10,304 nt of DNA from the NCBI GenBank assembly GCA_003567575.1, contig PWZG01000349.1, forward strand, positions 1 to 10,304, in the 5' to 3' direction. How positions within the stretch are numbered: the stretch's first letter is position 1; every line of letters begins with the position of its first letter. The stretch is from PVC group bacterium (GTDB lineage: Bacteria; Verrucomicrobiota; Kiritimatiellia; CAIKKV01; PXCX01). Positions 6,692 through 10,304 of the stretch are shown here, in pieces. Below the pieces are notes generated by a model that was not told the DNA's origin, made no database searches, and saw only the letters and a program-made list of their open reading frames with translations. The translations under genes and the position numbers were made by a program.

Positions 6692-7834
6692 TCAGTCCAG
6701 GCTTGCCGTGGTCCCCTTGGCTTGCGAACGCAATGCCGCGGTAAACAGGGCATGACTCAATGCCGTTTCATCCGGCGTTACGCAGGAGGCGAAGCGGCCC
6801 AATGTAACGCCGGCCAGTTCGCTGACGTAGGCAGCCCACATCTGCAAAATGGCATCCGAAAAACCGAATTCGAAAATCCCGCCGGTAATCGTCGGGAAGG
6901 TTGTCTCGTGACCCATATCCAGGTGATGCCACATTTGTTCGCTGCCGCGGCGTTCGAAAATTTCGAGATGATTAATGTTTTTTGTGCTGAACCGCACGCC
7001 GCTTTCCGTTCCCAGGATTTCCAGGCGCCATGAGTTCTTCTCGCCGGGAGCTATTCGCTGGGTTTTCAAGGTCATCGGAAACGTATCGCCGCCGGCCGGA
7101 TTCACGGTCTCGCACAACAGGGTCGCGTTTTCCCAGGTACGGCAGGGAACCTTGTTGCCCTTGCCGTCGGGACGTTCCTTAATGATATCGCTCAGGATCG
7201 CGCGCACGTTTTGCGGGATCCATCCGGCACGGAAGGGGACATGGCAGACATGCATGCCCAAATCGCCCATGACGCCATATTCGCCGTTGAACTCGATCAT
7301 GCGTTTCCAGTTGATCGGTTTCTCGGGATCAAGATCGCTGGAATGCAAGAACGCGCCGTTGACTTCCAGAATACGGCCGAACACGTCCTGCTCAATCATG
7401 GCGGCGAGCCGTTGCATGGCCGGACAAAACGGGAACTCCGACGAACAACGCACCAGCAGTTCCGGATGCGCTGCGACCGCCTTGTTGATCGCCGTGTTGG
7501 CGGCCTGATCGATGCCAAACGGCTTTTCGCCCATCAAATGTTTGCCGGCCTCCAAAACGGCGCTGTAAATTTCCGCATGCAAATTGTGCGGAACGGCGAC
7601 GTAAACCGCATCGATTTCCGTATCAGCAAGTAATTCGCGATAGTCATCCGTCAAACAGTTGACGCCCGGTAAATTGGTGCGGTACCAGTCCAGGATCGTC
7701 GGGTTCTTGTCGCAAACCGCCGTAATCACGGGACGCGCGGGCATGTCGGTTAAATGAAACCAGCGCGCGGCCGCGCTGGCGAATTCACGCCCCATCAATC
7801 CCGCTCCGATTATTCCAAAACGTATCTCTTTCAT
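6692..7834 (-). CDS. Gfo/Idh/MocA-family NAD(P)-dependent dehydrogenase (canonical EKP type)
   Basis: A 380-residue oxidoreductase with a full set of family motifs: GIIGAGLMG (7-15) for the dinucleotide, EKPFGID (103-109) with the catalytic Lys104, and GDLGMHVCHV (190-199), whose Asp191 and His195 match the D-x-x-x-H pair that completes the active site. Asp42 after beta-2 suggests NAD. The ATG at 7834 is chosen over a TTG at 7861, because it begins MKEIRFGIIGAG directly and has AAGGGG (7845-7850) at 10 bases. It follows a 109-base gap holding a stem-loop and precedes the aldolase by 23 bases. Relatives oxidise or reduce sugars, inositols and their keto forms. Beside an aminotransferase, a keto intermediate shared by the two enzymes is plausible. 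It is of a different subtype from the two Gfo/Idh/MocA genes at the far end of the operon. Confidence 0.92.
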   Translation of the reverse strand: MKEIRFGIIGAGLMGREFASAAARWFHLTDMPARPVITAVCDKNPTILDWYRTNLPGVNCLTDDYRELLADTEIDAVYVAVPHNLHAEIYSAVLEAGKHLMGEKPFGIDQAANTAINKAVAAHPELLVRCSSEFPFCPAMQRLAAMIEQDVFGRILEVNGAFLHSSDLDPEKPINWKRMIEFNGEYGVMGDLGMHVCHVPFRAGWIPQNVRAILSDIIKERPDGKGNKVPCRTWENATLLCETVNPAGGDTFPMTLKTQRIAPGEKNSWRLEILGTESGVRFSTKNINHLEIFERRGSEQMWHHLDMGHETTFPTITGGIFEFGFSDAILQMWAAYVSELAGVTLGRFASCVTPDETALSHALFTAALRSQAKGTTASLD

Positions 7835-7868
7835 CTTAGTCCATCCCCTTCGTCTGTCCAAACCAAAC

Positions 7869-7920
7869 GCAACCGGCTGCGGCGCCGGCGCGGTCGGATA
7901 TTGTCCGCCGCACCGGTTGC
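7869..7920 (-). promoter_or_regulatory. Large intercistronic stem-loop between aminotransferase and dehydrogenase genes
   Basis: GCAACCGG (7869-7876) pairs with CCGGTTGC (7913-7920), and TGCGGCG (7878-7884) with CGCCGCA (7906-7912). This gives a 15-pair GC-rich stem with a single bulged base (7877) and a 21-base loop. It begins 23 bases after the aminotransferase stop and ends 34 bases before the dehydrogenase ATG. On the minus strand it is followed by GTTTGGTTTGG, which is not a clean T-run. It may be a weak attenuator or an mRNA-stabilising or processing site that raises the first two genes relative to the rest. Confidence 0.6.
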
Positions 7921-7943
7921 CGGTATTGCGAGAACCTGCAATG

Positions 7944-9320
7944 TTATCCGTTATATCCTAAAGTCTTCTCCGTTTCCCCGATGGCTTCGTCGATCATATC
8001 CATGCAACGGGCAGCCGTATCAAGATCCATCACGATCGGGGGACTCATCCGCAGGATATGACCCGCCGGAATCCAGGCCAAACCTTTCCGGAAGGCCGAC
8101 TGGTATACAATCTTGCCGGCTTCGTCGAACGGTTCCTTGGTCGTGCGGTCTTTTACCAGTTCCACGCCCATCAGGCAGCCTTTGCAACGGACATCGCCGA
8201 TGATCGGATGTTCGTTTTTCATTTTATCCAATCGTTTTGTGAAGTATTCCTCCAGCCGTTGCGCGTTCTCGAGCAGGCATTCCTCCTCAATTGCCTTAAT
8301 CGAGGCCAACGCCGCCGCGCACGCCATCGGATTGCCGCCGTAACTGGTCGAGGCGCTGATGCTTTCCACCGATTCGGCATAAGGTTCCCGCACGACCATG
8401 GCCGTTACCGGAAAGCCGTTGCCGAAACCTTTACCCAGCGTCACCACGTCCGGCAAGGTATCCCAATGTTCCATGGCCAGATATTTGCCCGTGCGTCCCA
8501 TCGAGGTCAGGACCTCGTCGGCAAACAACAGGATCTTGCGCTCGTTGCACCATTGCCGCAGTTTCGGGAAGAAATCGTCCGGCGGGAAGATCGAGCCGGC
8601 CCAACCCTGAATCGGTTCCAGCACGATGGCCGCCACCTGGTTCGTCGTCGCCTCCAGAATGAATTCATCGTAAAACGCCAGATAGGCATCCGTATCGATT
8701 GTGCCGTCCGGTTTCTTGAACCAGGGACGATACGGGTTGGGGCGGGGCATCATGTAGAAACCCTGCGCGCGGCCGGCGCCGCTGGCTTTGTTCATGCGCG
8801 CCAGACTGATCGAATGACCGCTCTTGCCGTGGAAATCGCCAAAACACGAAAGCATCTCATACTGTCCCGTTGCGGCGCGGCAGACGCGCAATCCGGCCTC
8901 AACCGCCGTGGTTCCGCTGTCGTAAAGCTGTACGCCACTTAAATCGCCGGGCAATATTTCCGTAAGTTTTTCCAGTAATTCGAGTTTGATCGGCGTCGTG
9001 AAATCATGACAGTTCATCAGTTGGCCGGCCGCTTTCTGTACGGCTTCCGTTACCTTGGGATGACAGTGCCCCAGGGTCGTCACGTAAATGCCCGACGAAA
9101 AATCGAGGTATACGTTGCCGTCTACGTCCGTCAGCGTCACGCCGTGACCACTTTCGAAAACTACCGGGAACAATTTTACCTGTCCGGAATACCCTTTCAT
9201 GATCGCGCTGGCGCGGCCGTGCATATCCAGTGATTTCGGTCCCGGAATCTCAGACGATTCCAGCCGCGGCAAGACGTTTAAATCCGGTTTGGCCCATGCG
9301 ATATCGATGTTTGCCGACAT
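7944..9320 (-). CDS. Class III PLP-dependent aminotransferase
   Basis: A 458-residue fold-type I aminotransferase of the ornithine/4-aminobutyrate aminotransferase class. Visible motifs are GHCHPKV (84-90), the PLP-phosphate segment SGTTAVEAGLRVCRAATG (135-152), FHG (163-165), VLEPIQGWAG (233-242), FADEVLTSMGRTG (266-278) with Asp268 contacting the pyridine nitrogen, and TLGKGFGNGFPV (294-305) with Lys297 as the PLP Schiff-base lysine. HILRMSPP (421-428) supplies the carboxylate-binding Arg424. The usual DEVQTGFGRTG reads DEVLTSMGRTG, a mild variation near the active site. The ATG at 9320 has a near-perfect AGGAGG (9328-9333) at 7 bases, the strongest ribosome site in the window. It lies 13 bases after the regulator gene. 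It moves an amino group between an amine and a keto acid or aldehyde; the amine substrate cannot be read from the sequence. Confidence 0.93.
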   Translation of the reverse strand: MSANIDIAWAKPDLNVLPRLESSEIPGPKSLDMHGRASAIMKGYSGQVKLFPVVFESGHGVTLTDVDGNVYLDFSSGIYVTTLGHCHPKVTEAVQKAAGQLMNCHDFTTPIKLELLEKLTEILPGDLSGVQLYDSGTTAVEAGLRVCRAATGQYEMLSCFGDFHGKSGHSISLARMNKASGAGRAQGFYMMPRPNPYRPWFKKPDGTIDTDAYLAFYDEFILEATTNQVAAIVLEPIQGWAGSIFPPDDFFPKLRQWCNERKILLFADEVLTSMGRTGKYLAMEHWDTLPDVVTLGKGFGNGFPVTAMVVREPYAESVESISASTSYGGNPMACAAALASIKAIEEECLLENAQRLEEYFTKRLDKMKNEHPIIGDVRCKGCLMGVELVKDRTTKEPFDEAGKIVYQSAFRKGLAWIPAGHILRMSPPIVMDLDTAARCMDMIDEAIGETEKTLGYNG

Positions 9321-9333
9321 AATGTTTCCTCCT

Positions 9334-10104
9334 CTATCTGGTTGTTGTTATTTTTGTCAATCGCCCTAAATTGCGTCGTTCCGCTGTCCTCAGACCAGCG
9401 GTCGTGATCCATTCGTCAAAATCGTCAAGCTTCCCGTAAGCGATACCCGATGAAGCGGACTGTACCTTGGTGTGATCCGCCAGCAGCGTTAGATGACCGC
9501 CGCTACGCAACATCGCCTGCGTTGTTCGCGCCAGCTCATCGGTTTGAACCAGGCAACGGCCCTGGGCGTCAACCACGTCGGCGCCCACGAATACGCGGTC
9601 GAACGATAACCTCTCCAGCGCCCATTCAGTCAGGGGACCGCCCAGATGCTGACGTTCGGCATCATATTCTCCACCCAGCAGCGCGCTGCGGATAGAGGCG
9701 CAATCCGCTATTTCTGCCAGAATCGGCATCGAGTTGGTATAAAGCGAAAGCGGCAGCCGTCGATCCATTTGCGCAGCGACATGAAAACAGGTCGAACCGT
9801 CGTCGATCAGTATCCGCTCGCCACCGCGCAGTTGTCGGGCGGCATAATTTCCGATCGCACGTTTCAACTTGTAATTGGCGGCAACCCGCCGGTGATAGGC
9901 CGACTCCTGTGCCATGCGGCCGGCATGCAGGCAACCGCCATGCGTGCGGATAATACTGCCCTGCCGGGCCAATTCGTCCAGATCACGGCGTACCGTGACC
10001 GGCGAAACCCCCGTATGGGCGGCCAGCTCATCAACGCGCCAGGCGCGTTGTTCCGCGCGTAACCGCTCCAGAATTACCGAATGCCGTTGATGCGTCGAAT
10101 CCAT
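9334..10104 (-). CDS. DeoR-family transcriptional regulator
   Basis: A 256-residue regulator of typical family length. The N-terminal winged helix-turn-helix spans about residues 7-56, with the recognition helix in GVSPVTVRRDLDEL (32-45) and the wing at RTHGG (53-57). The C-terminal sugar-phosphate isomerase-like sensor domain shows DDGST (101-105), YTNS (122-125), GGEYD (144-148), FVGAD (172-176) and LLADHTK (207-213). DeoR proteins usually repress sugar operons and are released by a phosphorylated sugar. Here a ketose phosphate made by the kinase, or an aldolase product, is a natural effector (inference). It is the first gene of the operon and probably controls it and itself. The ATG at 10104 is preceded by a weak GAAAG (10111-10115) at 6 bases, which would keep its own level low. 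Confidence 0.93.
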   Translation of the reverse strand: MDSTHQRHSVILERLRAEQRAWRVDELAAHTGVSPVTVRRDLDELARQGSIIRTHGGCLHAGRMAQESAYHRRVAANYKLKRAIGNYAARQLRGGERILIDDGSTCFHVAAQMDRRLPLSLYTNSMPILAEIADCASIRSALLGGEYDAERQHLGGPLTEWALERLSFDRVFVGADVVDAQGRCLVQTDELARTTQAMLRSGGHLTLLADHTKVQSASSGIAYGKLDDFDEWITTAGLRTAERRNLGRLTKITTTR

Positions 10105-10111
10105 GAAAATC

Positions 10112-10156
10112 TTTCGTGATCAAAATAAACAGATGTAATGATCGTTTAGATCGAAA
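10112..10156. promoter_or_regulatory. Candidate DeoR operator region overlapping the promoter
   Basis: On the plus strand TTTCGTGATC (10112-10121) is mirrored by GATCGAAA (10149-10156), whose reverse complement is TTTCGATC, an inverted repeat with one inserted base. Between them, TGATC recurs at 10117-10121 and 10139-10143, 22 bases apart, or two helical turns. The element covers the -10 box, the probable start and the Shine-Dalgarno of the regulator gene, where a repressor would block transcription. The regulator's specificity is unknown, so the assignment rests on position and symmetry alone. Confidence 0.4.
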
Positions 10157-10166
10157 TATTTGTCAA
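10138..10166 (-). promoter_or_regulatory. Sigma-70-like promoter for the operon
   Basis: On the minus strand a perfect -35 box TTGACA (10161-10166) is followed by a 17-base spacer and a -10-like box GATCAT (10138-10143), which matches 4 of 6 TATAAT positions. Transcription would start near 10131, about 27 bases before the regulator ATG. It is the only good promoter-like pair I saw in the gaps between genes, so it probably drives the whole operon. The start site is predicted only. Confidence 0.6.
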
Positions 10167-10213
10167 GCGTTTTCCGTGGTCGCCAAAGACAAAGAGGCAT
10201 CCGTCTACCCCTC

Positions 10214-10304
10214 GTCTTTACCCTAATCTTTACCTTTGTCGGTCGCCTTTGCGATCGTCGTCGGGGAGAATGAAAAGACAAAGATCGAGACTACGATCGC
10301 GACG
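10214..10304. repeat. Degenerate hexameric (GA-pyrimidine-NNN) repeat in two opposed arms
   Basis: From 10277 to the window end, GAC or GAT recurs exactly every 6 bases (10277, 10283, 10289, 10295, 10301). The arm at 10214-10243 shows the same 6-base beat in the opposite orientation (GTCTTT, ACCCTA, ATCTTT, ACCTTT, GTCGGT). An exact 8-base inverted repeat, GCGATCGT (10251-10258) and ACGATCGC (10293-10300), joins the arms, as does CTTTGTC (10234-10240) with GACAAAG (10277-10283). It lies upstream of the promoter, has no open frame of note and continues past the right edge. It may be a spacer hairpin or the terminator region of the neighbouring gene. Confidence 0.5.

Noticed and set aside
648..7834. 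Myo-inositol catabolic operon (iol) because of several Gfo/Idh/MocA genes and a class I aldolase
   Set aside because: No IolC (PfkB kinase), IolD, IolE or IolB-like protein is present, and the kinase is FGGY type, so the iol assignment does not hold.
7835..7861. TTG start nine codons upstream of the dehydrogenase ATG
   Set aside because: The ATG at 7834 gives the standard start just before the Rossmann strand, and the extra residues (Arg-rich) overlap the AAGGGG ribosome site.
8058..8942. Plus-strand open frame of 294 codons
   Set aside because: It is antisense to the aminotransferase, whose motifs are complete. The translation is rich in His and Arg with no recognisable domain, as expected for a shadow frame in GC-rich DNA.

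Overview
The window looks like one co-directional catabolic operon read entirely on the minus strand, so transcription runs from right to left. It holds eight complete genes and one truncated gene, packed with gaps of 5 to about 110 bases. There are no tRNAs, rRNAs, insertion sequences or CRISPR arrays. GC content is moderately high (about 55-60% by eye), and nearly every start has a Shine-Dalgarno sequence. Several Gfo/Idh/MocA oxidoreductases sit beside sugar enzymes, and a degenerate 6-base-period repeat lies in the leader region. This style recalls the Verrucomicrobiota, Kiritimatiellota, Lentisphaerota and Planctomycetota, but that placement is a low-confidence inference.

In transcription order: (i) 10105-10304, a leader with a repeat-rich stretch, a sigma-70-like promoter and a candidate operator; (ii) 10104-9334, a DeoR-family repressor; (iii) 9320-7944, a class III PLP aminotransferase; (iv) a 109-base gap with a large stem-loop; (v) 7834-6692, a canonical Gfo/Idh/MocA dehydrogenase; (vi) 6668-5862, a class I (Schiff-base) aldolase of the DeoC/FbaB/LsrF type, probably starting at TTG; (vii) 5791-4409, an FGGY sugar kinase; (viii) 4397-3378, an amidohydrolase-2 family enzyme; (ix) 3372-1969, an L-arabinose/L-fucose isomerase-like protein; (x) 1907-648 and 619-1 (cut by the window edge), two Gfo/Idh/MocA proteins of a divergent type. 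These last two lack the usual Glu-Lys-Pro motif and carry a Thr-His-x-x-Gly-Pro type motif.

Isomerase, FGGY kinase and class I aldolase together give the classic aldose -> ketose -> ketose-phosphate -> triose-phosphate plus aldehyde route. The dehydrogenases and amidohydrolase would open, oxidise or deglycosylate the incoming compound, and the aminotransferase would exchange an amino group with a carbonyl. The DeoR protein, whose family usually senses phosphorylated sugars, would control the unit. I cannot match this gene combination to a named pathway, and the substrate is unknown. Candidates are an unusual pentose or deoxysugar, an amino sugar or inosamine, or a modified glycoside. No transporter or secreted hydrolase is visible, so uptake must be encoded elsewhere.
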